Of a stretch of 39,526 nt of DNA, positions 1-9,967 are shown piece after piece. The stretch covers positions 1 through 39,526 of the forward strand of contig JAROBA010000045.1 in NCBI GenBank assembly GCA_029432815.1, read 5' to 3'. Position numbers and translations under genes: made by a program. Under the pieces are notes generated by a model that was not told the origin of the DNA, did not search any database, and saw only the letters and a program-made list of their open reading frames with translations. Each line of letters begins with the position of its first letter. The stretch's first letter is position 1. The DNA comes from Pontiellaceae bacterium B1224 (GTDB lineage Bacteria > Verrucomicrobiota > Kiritimatiellia > Kiritimatiellales > Pontiellaceae).

Positions 1-959
1 GGTTTAACATCCGCAATGCTTTCGGTTTTCATGAGGTTGGCGCGCAGCTCGGCAGCCCCATGAAAACCTTTTGAATAGATCGAATAATAGCGGCGAAGGA
101 TGTGGAAGTTTTTCGAGCTTCCCCAAACGCGGTCGAAAAGCTCGGTATGCTTCCAGAGCATGTCGAGTTTTTCCTCTGGCGTGCGCTCCCGCTGATCTTC
201 CATAAACAACCAGGGATTGTTGAAAATACCGCGTCCGATCATGGTCCCATCGAGTTCGAATTCAGCGCATTTGGAACGCGCTTCTTCCAGGGATTGGATA
301 TCACCGTTTCCAAGGATTGGAAGATCGAGCCCGAGCCGATCGCGCAGTCGCGCGGCCTTCGCAATTTCGCTCCAGTCCGCAAGGCCCTGCGACATCTGTT
401 TCTGGGTCCGCCCGTGGATGGTTAGCGCGGCAGGTTTGGTTTCTAGTATATGGCCAATCCACTCTTCGGTGGCGATGGACTTTAAGCCAATGCGGGTTTT
501 GACTGAGACCGGTAGGTCGGTGGCTTCCTGTGCCGCCTGAATGATTTCTTTGGCTAAGGTCGGATTTCCGATCAGTCCGGAGCAACAGCCCCGGGCCACC
601 ACTTTCGGGACGGGACACCCCATGTTGATGTCGATTCCGTCGAATTCCATCTCTTCGCTAATCTCTTTAACAACCTGCTGATAGTTTTTCGGAGTATTTC
701 CCCAGATCTGCGCCACGATTTTAACGTTTTTTTCTTTCAGCAGTTTGCGTTCTTCATCGGTAACCTGCAGGCGATGAATAACGCGCTTCCTTGCTTTTTT
801 ATGCACGAGCCCATCGGTCGAAACAAACTCCGTCATCACGACGTGCAATGCGCCTGGATCGGCCACATCGAGCAATAACTCGCGCAAAACCGTATCCGTA
901 ACGTCTTCCATCGGCGCCAGTGCGATGATGGGGCGGTCAATGGTGTTCCAGAAGTTCAT
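1..959 (-). CDS. dus: tRNA-dihydrouridine synthase (Dus), 3' end cut by window edge
   Basis: FMN-dependent enzyme that reduces uridine to dihydrouridine in the D-loop of tRNAs. Read on the minus strand from ATG at 959, an open frame of about 319 codons runs off the window without a stop. It begins MNFWNTIDRPIIALAPMED, the usual Dus start (APMxxVTD). Further family motifs follow in order: NMGCP (the cysteine is the expected catalytic residue), KTRIG, HGRT, GNGDI and DGTMIGRG (FMN phosphate binding). The gene lies 92 bp downstream of bioB on the same strand and may be cotranscribed with it. It carries one exact copy (308-322) and one near copy (285-299) of the TTCCA-N5-TGGAA dyad. The DusA/B/C subtype cannot be settled from these motifs, and the C-terminus is missing. 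Confidence 0.93.
   Translation of the reverse strand, partial: MNFWNTIDRPIIALAPMEDVTDTVLRELLLDVADPGALHVVMTEFVSTDGLVHKKARKRVIHRLQVTDEERKLLKEKNVKIVAQIWGNTPKNYQQVVKEISEEMEFDGIDINMGCPVPKVVARGCCSGLIGNPTLAKEIIQAAQEATDLPVSVKTRIGLKSIATEEWIGHILETKPAALTIHGRTQKQMSQGLADWSEIAKAARLRDRLGLDLPILGNGDIQSLEEARSKCAEFELDGTMIGRGIFNNPWLFMEDQRERTPEEKLDMLWKHTELFDRVWGSSKNFHILRRYYSIYSKGFHGAAELRANLMKTESIADVK
308..322. repeat. TTCCA-N5-TGGAA dyad inside dus
   Basis: TTCCAAGGATTGGAA; on the coding strand read as LPILGN. A near copy, TTCCAGGGATTGGAT, is 23 bp away (285-299) and read as IQSLE. Confidence 0.85.
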
Positions 960-1029
960 AGAAGAAATGACACGTGACGATTGAGTCGTGATTGTTTTTG
1001 TTGGGGGGTTCTCATTGAGCAGGATTCGT

Positions 1030-1054
1030 TTCACGTTTCACGTTTCACGTTTCA
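1030..1054. repeat. TTCACGT heptamer tandem repeat (3.5 units) over the bioB stop codon
   Basis: Three perfect TTCACGT units plus a partial one run into the bioB stop codon, so the TGA of bioB is part of the repeat. The bases between 965 and 1000 hold looser relatives (ACGTGACG, CGTGATTG). The same heptamer recurs at 27266. Confidence 0.9.
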
Positions 1055-2062
1055 GGCGAGTGCGGGTTCTTCAGCCCCTTTGGCTGCCTGAATTTCGATT
1101 TCAAAGCCGGCGTCTTCAATCATTTGTTTGTCAGCTTCATATTCCTGGCCACCAGTTGTCAGATAGCCGGCAGTGAAGATGGAGTTGGCCGGATAGAGGG
1201 CCAGCGGCTGGAGATCGCGCAGGGTGGTTTCGCGGCCGCCCGCCATGCGGACTTCCGCGGCCGGAATCACGAGGCGCATCATGCAGAGGGCGCGCAGGGC
1301 ATCGTTGGGTTTCAGCGGGTTCGGTTTGCCGTAGAACGGGGTTCCAGGCCTTGGATCCAGAAAGTTTACCGGGACCGAATCAACGTCGAGATCGGCCAGT
1401 GCAAAGGCGAGGTCCACGCGGTCCTGCAGGCTTTCGCCCATGCCGTAAAGTCCGCCGCAGCAGAGGTCGAGCCCCATCTTTTTGGCAACCTTGGCCGTGT
1501 TCACTCTTTCTTCAAAGTCGTGGGTGGTGACCACTTCCGGGAAAAAGTTTTTGGAGGTTTCGAGATTGTGGTTGAAGCGGTCGACGCCGGCTTCTTTCAG
1601 CTTCAGCGCTTTTTCTTCATTCAGCAGGCCGAGCGAAGAGCAGATTTCGAGGTTGGGATATTTCTGCTTAATCTGAATGGTTGCTTCGCAGATGGTTTCG
1701 AGCTCGTTCGGGCTCGGGGAGCGGGTGCTGGAAACCATGCAGTAGCGCTTCGCATTGCGGTCGGCCGCAGCCTGGGCTCCGGCAACAATGGTTTCGACGG
1801 TCTGCATGTCGTACCGCTCGACATCGTTCATGGCGCGCGTGGACTGCGAACAGAAGGTGCAGTCTTCCGGGCATTTGCCGCTTTTCACATTCTGCAGCAG
1901 GTGGAGGGCGACGGTTTTGCCGTAATATTTTTTGCGCACGCGATAGGCCGCCTGCAGTACTTCAAGGAGTTCGTCGTCCGATGACTCCAGTACGGCCAGC
2001 GCTTCTGCTTCGGTAATTTGTCCGCCTTCAAGTATACGATCTGCGATTGCTTTCCAGTCCAT
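1052..2062 (-). CDS. bioB: Biotin synthase
   Basis: Radical SAM enzyme that inserts sulfur into dethiobiotin, the last step of biotin synthesis. The 336-residue product has the cluster motif CPEDCTFC with cysteines near 64, 68 and 71 for the radical-SAM [4Fe-4S] cluster. It continues with the typical YYGKTVALHLLQNVKSG lead-in and the C-terminal ILTAGYLTTGGQ-like block (here SIFTAGYLTTGGQ). Length matches the family. The ATG at 2062 is preceded by GGAGAG at good spacing. It is divergent from the thiC unit and upstream of dus. No other biotin genes are nearby. The stop codon lies in the TTCACGT repeat. Confidence 0.97.
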   Translation of the reverse strand: MDWKAIADRILEGGQITEAEALAVLESSDDELLEVLQAAYRVRKKYYGKTVALHLLQNVKSGKCPEDCTFCSQSTRAMNDVERYDMQTVETIVAGAQAAADRNAKRYCMVSSTRSPSPNELETICEATIQIKQKYPNLEICSSLGLLNEEKALKLKEAGVDRFNHNLETSKNFFPEVVTTHDFEERVNTAKVAKKMGLDLCCGGLYGMGESLQDRVDLAFALADLDVDSVPVNFLDPRPGTPFYGKPNPLKPNDALRALCMMRLVIPAAEVRMAGGRETTLRDLQPLALYPANSIFTAGYLTTGGQEYEADKQMIEDAGFEIEIQAAKGAEEPALA

Positions 2063-2164
2063 GATTTCTCTCCAAAATGATTAAGGGGGCGGATAATAGC
2101 ACGAGAATCCCGGTTGTAAACCGCGCAAGGTAGTAAATATGATGGTATTAGTCATGAATAAAAT

Positions 2165-2192
2165 TTGACTCGTGAGCGCAATGGGGTAGATT
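2165..2192 (+). promoter_or_regulatory. Candidate sigma-70 promoter for the thiC transcript
   Basis: TTGACT (2165-2170), a 16-bp spacer, then TAGATT (2187-2192). It sits just upstream of the TPP riboswitch, so transcription would start near 2199 and include the whole aptamer. Inferred from sequence only. Confidence 0.5.
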
Positions 2193-2202
2193 GCTCGGGA
2201 TT

Positions 2203-2288
2203 CATTGCTAGGGGTGCCCGGTTTAAGAGGAGGCGGGCTGAGATTAACCCTTCGAACCTGTTCGGATAATGCCGGCGTAGGGAAGCAG
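2203..2288 (+). promoter_or_regulatory. TPP riboswitch (THI element) upstream of thiC
   Basis: The conserved THI-box blocks occur in order: GGGGTGCC (about 2211-2218), CTGAGA (2239-2244), ACCC with GAACCTG (2247-2260) and GGATAATGCCGGCGTAGGGA (2263-2282). Short flanking complementarity (TTGCT with AGCA) gives P1. It lies about 125 nt upstream of the thiC start, where thiamine pyrophosphate binding would lower thiC expression. The region between aptamer and gene holds a dyad hairpin and an AT-rich repeat and lacks a clear run of T, so translational control or Rho is as likely as a classical terminator. Confidence 0.93.
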
Positions 2289-2313
2289 ATTTTCTGCCTC
2301 CGTTCCCCGTGTT

Positions 2314-2328
2314 TTCCAGACATTGGAA
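2314..2328. repeat. TTCCA-N5-TGGAA dyad between riboswitch and thiC
   Basis: TTCCAGACATTGGAA, extended by flanking TT/AA to a 19-bp inverted repeat. It falls in the thiC leader, where it can fold as a hairpin in RNA. One of 22 exact copies in the window. Confidence 0.85.
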
Positions 2329-2330
2329 AA

Positions 2331-2394
2331 ATAATTCGTAATACGTAATTCGTAAGGTGCTTTTGTCACGCATTACTCATTACGCATCACGGTC
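2331..2394. repeat. Low-complexity CGTAAT/TCACGCATTAC repeat in the thiC leader
   Basis: Alternating short words (ATTCGTAATACGTAATTCGTA, then TCACGCATTACTCATTACG) fill the last stretch before thiC. The composition resembles the other CGTGA/TCACG intergenic repeats in this window at about 965-1054, 8757-8815 and 27192-27333. It shows no coding potential. Confidence 0.6.
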
Positions 2395-2401
2395 TGACTG
2401 A

Positions 2402-4327
<1,926 letters not shown>

Positions 4328-4339
4328 CCGAAGGGTGTA

Positions 4340-4360
4340 AATGCGGCTTCCGGCCGCATT
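4340..4360 (+). terminator. Hairpin after thiC (weak terminator)
   Basis: Perfect 8-bp stem AATGCGGC/GCCGCATT with a 5-nt loop starts 13 nt after the thiC stop. No T-run follows, so it may act as an mRNA-end stabiliser or need Rho. Confidence 0.45.
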
Positions 4361-4385
4361 GCGAACGCCATGTGCTCTGGGCCAC

Positions 4386-4418
4386 GCCGATCCCGTTGGC
4401 GCTTTCTGCGGGATCGGT
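4386..4418 (+). terminator. Second hairpin between thiC and the GNAT gene
   Basis: GCCGATCCCG (4386-4395) pairs with CGGGATCGGT (4409-4418), a 10-bp stem with one G-U and a 13-nt loop, followed by CTTGT. It is probably the transcription end of thiC, though the T-tract is poor. Confidence 0.45.
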
Positions 4419-4510
4419 CTTGTAAGTGTATGCGCCTCGGCTCTTAGGTGCTGAATCCCTGTTCAAATTAACTTGTAAGCGATATCTATTTGAAATAGAG
4501 AGATCGCACT

Positions 4511-4990
4511 ATGAATATTGAGAACAGTAGCATTGAAATCCGGACTGCGACGATTGATGACCTCGCGGATATTTTTCATCTGGGCGAAAAGGTGTTTACG
4601 CCGCAATCCGCATCAAACCTGTATCGCACCTGGGATGAGTATGAAGTGACATCGTTGTTTAACAGCGAACCGGAATATTTACTCGTTGCCGAAGTCGACG
4701 GGTGCGTCGTCGGTTTTGCCATGGGAACCACCATTGAAAAGGTGCGTACGGCGTGGAACTACGGCCACCTGCTTTGGCTCGGGGTCGATCCGGAGGCCGG
4801 GCGGATAGGTGTTGGAAGCATGCTTTTTGATCGATTTCGATCCATTATGGAAGAGAAGGGCGTGCGCATGCTGATGATTGATACGCAGGCCGATAACGTG
4901 CCTGCCATCAAGTTCTTCAAGTCCAAGGGCTTTGATAATCCGACCGACCATATTTACATGACGTGCTATCTGCAAAAGGATGAGTCATGA
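4511..4990 (+). CDS. GNAT family N-acetyltransferase
   Basis: The 159-residue product has a single GNAT fold, which transfers acetyl from acetyl-CoA to an amine. The acetyl-CoA pyrophosphate-binding motif A is visible as LWLGVDPEAGRIGVGSMLF (R/Q-x-x-G-x-G form). It is followed by the usual strand-helix end with IDTQADNVPAIKFFKSKGF. The last four bases overlap the start of the M20 gene (ATGA), so the two are translated together. The pairing suggests an acetylation/deacetylation pair acting on one small amine or peptide, but the substrate is not visible. The Shine-Dalgarno (GAGAG) is weak. Confidence 0.85.
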   Translation: MNIENSSIEIRTATIDDLADIFHLGEKVFTPQSASNLYRTWDEYEVTSLFNSEPEYLLVAEVDGCVVGFAMGTTIEKVRTAWNYGHLLWLGVDPEAGRIGVGSMLFDRFRSIMEEKGVRMLMIDTQADNVPAIKFFKSKGFDNPTDHIYMTCYLQKDES

Positions 4991-6096
4991 CCTCTCCGAA
5001 AATTAATAGCGTCCGGATGCTTGAGCTGTTTCGCGGCATGGTGGATATCTATAGTCCGTCCGGCAAAGAGGAAGAGCTGGCCGGCTACCTTGAGGCCTTT
5101 CTCGACGAGCAAAGACTCTCGTATATCCGGCAGTTTGTTGATGAGTCGCGCTACAACCTGATCATTTCGCGCTCGCGCAGCGCTGATACTCTTTTTCTGG
5201 GGCACTATGACACTGTTCCGGCTTTCGATATCGAGCAGTTCAGTTTTTCGATGAAAGGAAACATCTGCGCGGGGCTGGGCACGGCGGATATGAAAGGCGG
5301 CTGTGCCGCGATGATCGAGGCCTTTGTCTCCGCCAGTGAAGCCGAGATCCTGCCTGACAACGCGGCATTGGCGCTGGTGGTCGGTGAAGAAGAGACGGGC
5401 GACGGCACGCAGGCTTTGCTTAAAGAGTACACCTATGAGCAGGCTGTTGTGGGGGAGCCGACCGAGCTGAAGCCATGTCTTAACCACTATGGCTATGTTG
5501 AAATGATCCTGCGTTCGTTCGGCTATCGACGCCATGCGGCCATGTCCGGCCACGAGACCAACGCCATCCGCTCGATGCTGCGTTTTCTGTTGCAGCTCGA
5601 AGACCACGTGAATGAAATTGACCATAAAGTTGTTCTCAACATGCGCGACCTGCACAGTTCCGAAGCGGGATTCGCCGTTCCCGATCGCTGTGCCGCGAGT
5701 GTCGATCTGCATATTCCGCCAAAGATCCAGGCCAAAGCGTTCGCCGACGCTCTGCAGGATTTTGTTGAAAAACAGGTCATTGAATGTGGTGCCTCCAACT
5801 ACGAGCTGGATTTTCCCACTTTGGCCGATGGCTACAGTATCGATGAGGGGCACCCCTTCGCGTTGCAGTTGATGAAGGTCTATCGCGCGCGTTCGATCCC
5901 ATGGGAAGCCGCGCCGTTCAACAGCCACTCCGATGCGAATCTGCTGCGCGATGCCGGCTGCTGTCCGGTCGTGCTCGGCCCCGGACAGCTCGCCAAGGCT
6001 CACACCCGCGACGAATCCATCGATTTCCAGCAGGTGGAAGGTGCGGCCGGTATCTACCTCGACCTGCTGCAGTCGATGCACGAAGCAGAAGGCTGA
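4987..6096 (+). CDS. M20 family metallopeptidase / N-acyl amino acid deacylase (ArgE/DapE/LysK-like)
   Basis: Zinc-dependent hydrolase of 369 residues. Family motifs in order: GHYDTVP (metal-ligand His and catalytic Asp), GTADMKGG (bridging Asp), VGEEETGDG (catalytic Glu pair), GEPTELKPCLNHYGY (lid-domain entry) and HSDANLLRDAG. Near the end, GPGQLAKAHTRDE carries the last metal-binding His. The middle third is the dimerisation/lid domain. It overlaps the upstream GNAT gene by 4 bp. ArgE, DapE and LysK activities cannot be told apart by eye. No arginine or lysine genes lie beside it, so a dedicated GNAT-deacylase pathway is inferred only from the coupling. Confidence 0.88.
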   Translation: MTSPKINSVRMLELFRGMVDIYSPSGKEEELAGYLEAFLDEQRLSYIRQFVDESRYNLIISRSRSADTLFLGHYDTVPAFDIEQFSFSMKGNICAGLGTADMKGGCAAMIEAFVSASEAEILPDNAALALVVGEEETGDGTQALLKEYTYEQAVVGEPTELKPCLNHYGYVEMILRSFGYRRHAAMSGHETNAIRSMLRFLLQLEDHVNEIDHKVVLNMRDLHSSEAGFAVPDRCAASVDLHIPPKIQAKAFADALQDFVEKQVIECGASNYELDFPTLADGYSIDEGHPFALQLMKVYRARSIPWEAAPFNSHSDANLLRDAGCCPVVLGPGQLAKAHTRDESIDFQQVEGAAGIYLDLLQSMHEAEG

Positions 6097-6117
6097 GCAA
6101 AGGGCCGGAGCCGGCAC

Positions 6118-7743
6118 CTAATTTTGGAACACAACAAGCGCGTTGAGCAAGGCGTTGTTGGCGCTGGCGCTGAAGGCGATGTTCAGCGTGCCGTCGGAAA
6201 CAGTGACGGGGAAATCGAGGTCGTAGGCGACCCATTTGCCCGGGGCGGTTGTAAAGAGATCCAGATTCTGAATGACCGGGTTTTCCTCGATCCATACACT
6301 GAAGACGCGTTGGTTGGATGCGGTCCAGTAGGTTTCGGCAAACTGCAGGAGGACGGTATAGCTGCCGTTCGTGACCGGAATGTTATAGCCCGTGAAACTG
6401 GATTTTGAACGCGCGGTGTTATACAGCGGGTCGTCCTCGGTGTTGGCAACCGGATTTCCCGGAAAGGAGTCAATGCCACCTCCGGAGAACAGGGTGTCGG
6501 CTTCGTAGATGATTCCGGTGGCGGCCGAAAAAGCTCCGCCGCCGCAGTTGATGGCGCGGACAATGTTTGCGGTGTTAGTGGGGGTGTTGTTTGTCGCGGC
6601 GAAGAGGGCGACGCGGGCAAAGCGGTTGGGATTTCCAGAGATTGGAAGAAGGCGCACAGTAGCGAGCTCGGTTTCACCGTCGGCTTCCGGAACTGTGGAG
6701 ATTGCTTCAATCCAGTTTGAGTTTGATTGCCACGTTTCGCTCAAAAGGTTGGTGCGTTGTTGGACGGTAAAGCGGTTGTTGTGTGCAACATAGTCATGAC
6801 CGGGGGTTCCGGTGCCGCCGCTCCATTGGCGATAGGTCAGTTCGAGACCACCGGTGCTTTCCAGATTCAGCCATTCGGACGAGTTGCCGTAGTCGCGGGC
6901 AAGGTAGCGAACGATCCGCCGGAGTACTTCCTTATTATCCTCTTCATTGATGTCGGAGCCAGGGCCGTTATTCCACATTGGCTGGCGGTCGAAGATGGCG
7001 ATAATATTTCCGTTCTCGACCGGGCAATGGGCCAGGACGGCCCACTCCGGATTGGAAATTGTGATGCCGCTGGTGCCGGGGTTCATGGTGCTGCCGGAAA
7101 TCTTGTGTGCATCGTTAAACGGAATCAGTGCCTTGGCAGCTCCGGCGGGATCAATGGCAACGGGGGAAACTCCTTCACCTTCAAAGATGGGCTGGTCCCA
7201 GACGATTGGATTCGAGGAGTTTGCTGGAGACGTGTAGGCGCGTATGCCCCCGCCCTGGTCCACGGTTACTTCCATCCCGTATTGTGAGAGGATGTTGTTT
7301 ACAGCGTTTTGGCCGGTCGGGTTGTTGATGCCGACCACGTTGTATTTTCCTCCTGCAGCAGAGTCGCTGTACATCATGATACCGCCCCCCGAACGGATCC
7401 AGCTATCGAGCGTGTTTATTTCTGCCGGGCTCCAGATTTTCTGATGCAATCCGAAGATGATGACATCGAAGGCGTTCAGGAAGGAGGCCGTGAGCGTGGT
7501 GGTCTGATCGTAGTACTGGCTAATGGTGTAACCCTGAGCCTCGACCATGGTTTTAAATTGCGAGCATCCTGTATTGCCGGAATCGGAAAGCAGCATTTGA
7601 TCGTAGGGTGTTGCGGAACCGGCGGGCATGGTGCCGTCCTGGGCAATGTCGCCATGGATATAGGCCACTTTCTTTGTGGCCGTCGTCTGAAGTGCACTGA
7701 AGAAAAGTGCGGCTGAAGCGAGGATCAGGAGTTTCGGATTCAT
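6118..7743 (-). CDS. Secreted protein with GATase/ThuA-like N-terminal domain and C-terminal malectin-like domain
   Basis: A signal peptide (MNPKLLILASAALFFSALQTT) precedes about 260 residues that look like a class I glutamine-amidotransferase/ThuA-like fold. Signs of this are YIHGDIAQDG, FDVIIFGLHQKIWSPAEINTLDSW, GGGIMMYSD and the repeated 'remaining text of a gauge of wealth' pattern WAVLAHCPVENGNIIAIFD. A middle segment ends with NRFARVALFAA, a pattern common in secreted proteins of PVC bacteria. The last 150 residues are malectin-like: RAINCGGG, YNIPVTNGSYTVLLQFAETYW, RVFSVWIE, and a final LNALVVF. Malectin domains bind carbohydrates, so a role in polysaccharide binding or turnover outside the cytoplasm is inferred. 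The ATG at 7743 is chosen because it begins the signal peptide; another in-frame ATG lies at 7755. No PEP-CTERM tail is present. Confidence 0.7.
   Translation of the reverse strand: MNPKLLILASAALFFSALQTTATKKVAYIHGDIAQDGTMPAGSATPYDQMLLSDSGNTGCSQFKTMVEAQGYTISQYYDQTTTLTASFLNAFDVIIFGLHQKIWSPAEINTLDSWIRSGGGIMMYSDSAAGGKYNVVGINNPTGQNAVNNILSQYGMEVTVDQGGGIRAYTSPANSSNPIVWDQPIFEGEGVSPVAIDPAGAAKALIPFNDAHKISGSTMNPGTSGITISNPEWAVLAHCPVENGNIIAIFDRQPMWNNGPGSDINEEDNKEVLRRIVRYLARDYGNSSEWLNLESTGGLELTYRQWSGGTGTPGHDYVAHNNRFTVQQRTNLLSETWQSNSNWIEAISTVPEADGETELATVRLLPISGNPNRFARVALFAATNNTPTNTANIVRAINCGGGAFSAATGIIYEADTLFSGGGIDSFPGNPVANTEDDPLYNTARSKSSFTGYNIPVTNGSYTVLLQFAETYWTASNQRVFSVWIEENPVIQNLDLFTTAPGKWVAYDLDFPVTVSDGTLNIAFSASANNALLNALVVFQN
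6633..6647. repeat. TTCCA-N5-TGGAA dyad inside the malectin-domain gene
   Basis: TTCCAGAGATTGGAA; on the coding (minus) strand it is read as LPISGN. Confidence 0.85.
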
Positions 7744-7897
7744 GTCGAATCTCATACGGTGTATTCATATATAAAGCAAGTATTGGCGTGTTTTTCATGT
7801 CGCTAAAATGAGATAAAATACCTATTATTCCCCGGTTGCATTAAACGGGTGAAATGATAGGTTTGCGCCCGCTTTTAAAGAATAAGGAGTTCGCACG

Positions 7898-8752
7898 ATG
7901 ATTGAACCAGGTAGTACGTATGTTGTTATGGGTCTGCTCAACACAGACTCGATTGCTTATGCCGCAGGCAAAATGATTGAAGAAATGGGCGGGAATGTTA
8001 TCTATTCCGTTCAGAGTGAGCGTATGAAGCGTATCTTCTTCGATCGCAGCACGGATCTGACGCAGGAACAAAAAAATGCCATGCGCTTTGAATACTGTGA
8101 TGTGACGGTTGAAAACGAAGTGCGTAACCTTTTTGATAGAACCGGTCCGATTAATGGCGTGCTGCATTCGATTGGATTTGCCAATCCGAAAACCTGCCTG
8201 GGTCCGACGATGTACACACCGGCCTATGAAGATATTAAGCAGGGCTTCCATATCAGCTGTGCCTCTTTGGCTACCGTGTCACACTTTGCTTTAGAAAAAA
8301 TGGAAAAGGGTGGTTCAATCGTTACCTTGTCTTTCGAGTCGCAGGTTGCATTCCCTTATTACAACTGGATGGGTGTAAACAAAGCGGCTTTGGAAGCGCT
8401 CGTTCGTGCTCTGGCCCGTGAATACGGCCGTGAGCATGTTCGTGTGAATGCCATTTCTGCCGGTCCGCTGGCTACCAAAGCAGCAAAATCGATCCCGCAT
8501 TTTGCCCATCTCGCCAAGACCTGGCGGCAGATGAGCCCTTTGCCGTGGGATGTGATCGGCGACAAGCAGGAAGTGGCAAATGCGGTGCTGTTCATGCTCG
8601 GTAAATATTCCAAAAAGATTACGGGGCAGACGATCTATGTGGACGGTGGAGCTAATAATATAGGTGGTGCGCTCCTGCCGAGCGAAAAGCCGCTCAAAAC
8701 AACAACCGCTAAAAAAGCTGCGCAAAAGAAAGCAGCGACGAAAGAGAAATAG
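7898..8752 (+). CDS. fabI: Enoyl-[acyl-carrier-protein] reductase, FabI type
   Basis: NAD(P)H-dependent reduction of trans-2-enoyl-ACP, the last step of each fatty-acid elongation cycle. The 284-residue product is a short-chain dehydrogenase with FabI signatures: a divergent N-terminal dinucleotide loop (VMGLLNTDSIAYAAG), LHSIGFA, and the catalytic pair Y155 and K162 (Y-x6-K, in YNWMGVNK). Then comes RVNAISAGPL and ITGQTIYVDGG. The C-terminus extends past the normal end with a Lys/Ala-rich tail of about 22 residues (TTTAKKAAQKKAATKEK), unusual for FabI. AAGGAG lies 8 nt before the ATG. It is followed by ychF on the same strand. Confidence 0.92.
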   Translation: MIEPGSTYVVMGLLNTDSIAYAAGKMIEEMGGNVIYSVQSERMKRIFFDRSTDLTQEQKNAMRFEYCDVTVENEVRNLFDRTGPINGVLHSIGFANPKTCLGPTMYTPAYEDIKQGFHISCASLATVSHFALEKMEKGGSIVTLSFESQVAFPYYNWMGVNKAALEALVRALAREYGREHVRVNAISAGPLATKAAKSIPHFAHLAKTWRQMSPLPWDVIGDKQEVANAVLFMLGKYSKKITGQTIYVDGGANNIGGALLPSEKPLKTTTAKKAAQKKAATKEK

Positions 8753-8756
8753 CGGA

Positions 8757-8815
8757 ATGACCAGTGAAACGTGAGGCGTGATGTAGTGTCACGGCTCACT
8801 TTTCACGTATCAGAG
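8757..8815. repeat. CGTGA/TCACG repeat between fabI and ychF
   Basis: GTGAAACGTGAGGCGTGATG is followed by GTGTCACGGCTCACTTTTCACG. The two halves are loosely inverted and made of the same words as the TTCACGT heptamers. They fill the whole fabI-ychF gap. Confidence 0.6.
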
Positions 8816-8823
8816 GATTCATC

Positions 8824-9924
8824 ATGGGACTGAGTGTCGGAATTGTCGGACTTCCAAACGTTGGAAAGTCGACCATCTTTAATGCGTTGACGCGCGAACA
8901 GAATGCGGAAGCAGCCAATTATCCGTTTTGTACGATTGAACCGAACAAGGCCGTTGTGCCGGTTCCGGATTTCCGCTTGGCTAAACTAGCAGAGATTGCC
9001 GGTTCGCAGAAAATTCTCCCGGCTACCGTAGACTTTGTGGATATTGCCGGGTTGGTTAAAGGAGCGAGTCAGGGCGAGGGATTGGGAAATAAATTTCTGA
9101 CCAATATTCGGGAAACCGATGCCATTCTTCAGGTCGTACGCTGTTTCGATGATGGTAACGTGGTGCATGTAGACGGCTCTATTGATCCGGTTCGGGATAT
9201 TGAAATTATTGAGGCCGAGCTGATTATTGCAGACTTCCAGATGATGGAAAATCGGCTGAGCCGCGTTAAGAAAGCTGCTCGTACCGATAAGGCCATGGCA
9301 GCCGCGATGCCGACCTTTGAAGCTTTGTTGAAGCACTTGGGCGAAGGCAATATGGCCTATAAATTTGTAGAGAAAGATTCGGAAAAGGGACGGTTAATCT
9401 TCAAGGAATCCCAGTTTCTGACCGATAAAAAAGTGATCTATTGCTGCAATGTGGATGAGGACGGTCTGGGCGAAGACAACGACTATGTAAAAGCGGTAAA
9501 GGCGTATGCAGCGGAGCGCGATTCTGATGTGGTTAAGATCTGCGCGAAAATGGAAGAGGATCTTAATGGTATGTCGGATGAGGAGCGGGTTGAGTTTCTG
9601 AAGGAATACGGCGTGAAAGAGAGTGGTCTCGATCAGATTGTTCATACGGGCTACCGTACGCTTGGTCTTATCAGCTATCTGACGCAGGGACCTAAAGAGA
9701 CGCGTGCCTGGACGATTCATCAGGGCGATACGGCACCTAAGGCGGCTGGGGTTATCCATAGCGATTTTGAGCGGGGCTTTATTCGGGCACAGGTCATGGC
9801 CTACTCCGATTTTGTCGAGAATGGCGGAGAATTAGCCTGTCGTGAGAAGGGGCTGCTCCGAACTGAAGGGAAAGAATATGTCGTTAAGGACGGCGACGTG
9901 ATTGAGTTTCTGTTTAATGTATAG
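8824..9924 (+). CDS. ychF: Redox-regulated ATPase YchF (Obg family)
   Basis: Universally conserved P-loop ATPase that binds ribosomes. The 366-residue product opens with GIVGLPNVGKST (G1), then VDFVDIAGLVKGASQGEGLGNKFL (G2/G3). The G4 motif is NVDE (in YCCNVDEDG) in place of NKxD, the change that gives YchF its ATP preference. A TGS domain forms the C-terminus (AWTIHQGDTAPKAAGVIHSDFERGF...KDGDVIEFLFNV). Length is canonical. The P-loop codons form an exact TTCCA-N5-TGGAA copy at 8852-8866. A strong terminator follows at 9968. Confidence 0.97.
   Translation: MGLSVGIVGLPNVGKSTIFNALTREQNAEAANYPFCTIEPNKAVVPVPDFRLAKLAEIAGSQKILPATVDFVDIAGLVKGASQGEGLGNKFLTNIRETDAILQVVRCFDDGNVVHVDGSIDPVRDIEIIEAELIIADFQMMENRLSRVKKAARTDKAMAAAMPTFEALLKHLGEGNMAYKFVEKDSEKGRLIFKESQFLTDKKVIYCCNVDEDGLGEDNDYVKAVKAYAAERDSDVVKICAKMEEDLNGMSDEERVEFLKEYGVKESGLDQIVHTGYRTLGLISYLTQGPKETRAWTIHQGDTAPKAAGVIHSDFERGFIRAQVMAYSDFVENGGELACREKGLLRTEGKEYVVKDGDVIEFLFNV
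8852..8866. repeat. TTCCA-N5-TGGAA dyad inside ychF (in the P-loop codons)
   Basis: TTCCAAACGTTGGAA, an unbroken palindrome apart from the central base, read as LPNVGK. The protein is strongly conserved here, so this copy may be partly coincidental. Confidence 0.7.
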
Positions 9925-9967
9925 AGGTTTTTCAACTCGCTTTGATTTAGACCGGATCTAGGTTTAG

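Noticed and set aside
1124-1984. Plus-strand open frame opposite bioB
   Set aside because: Antisense shadow of bioB, which has the radical-SAM cysteines.
8852-8866. Treating the ychF dyad as firm evidence for a DNA element
   Set aside because: The conserved P-loop LPNVGK alone can give this sequence, so this copy is counted but given less weight.
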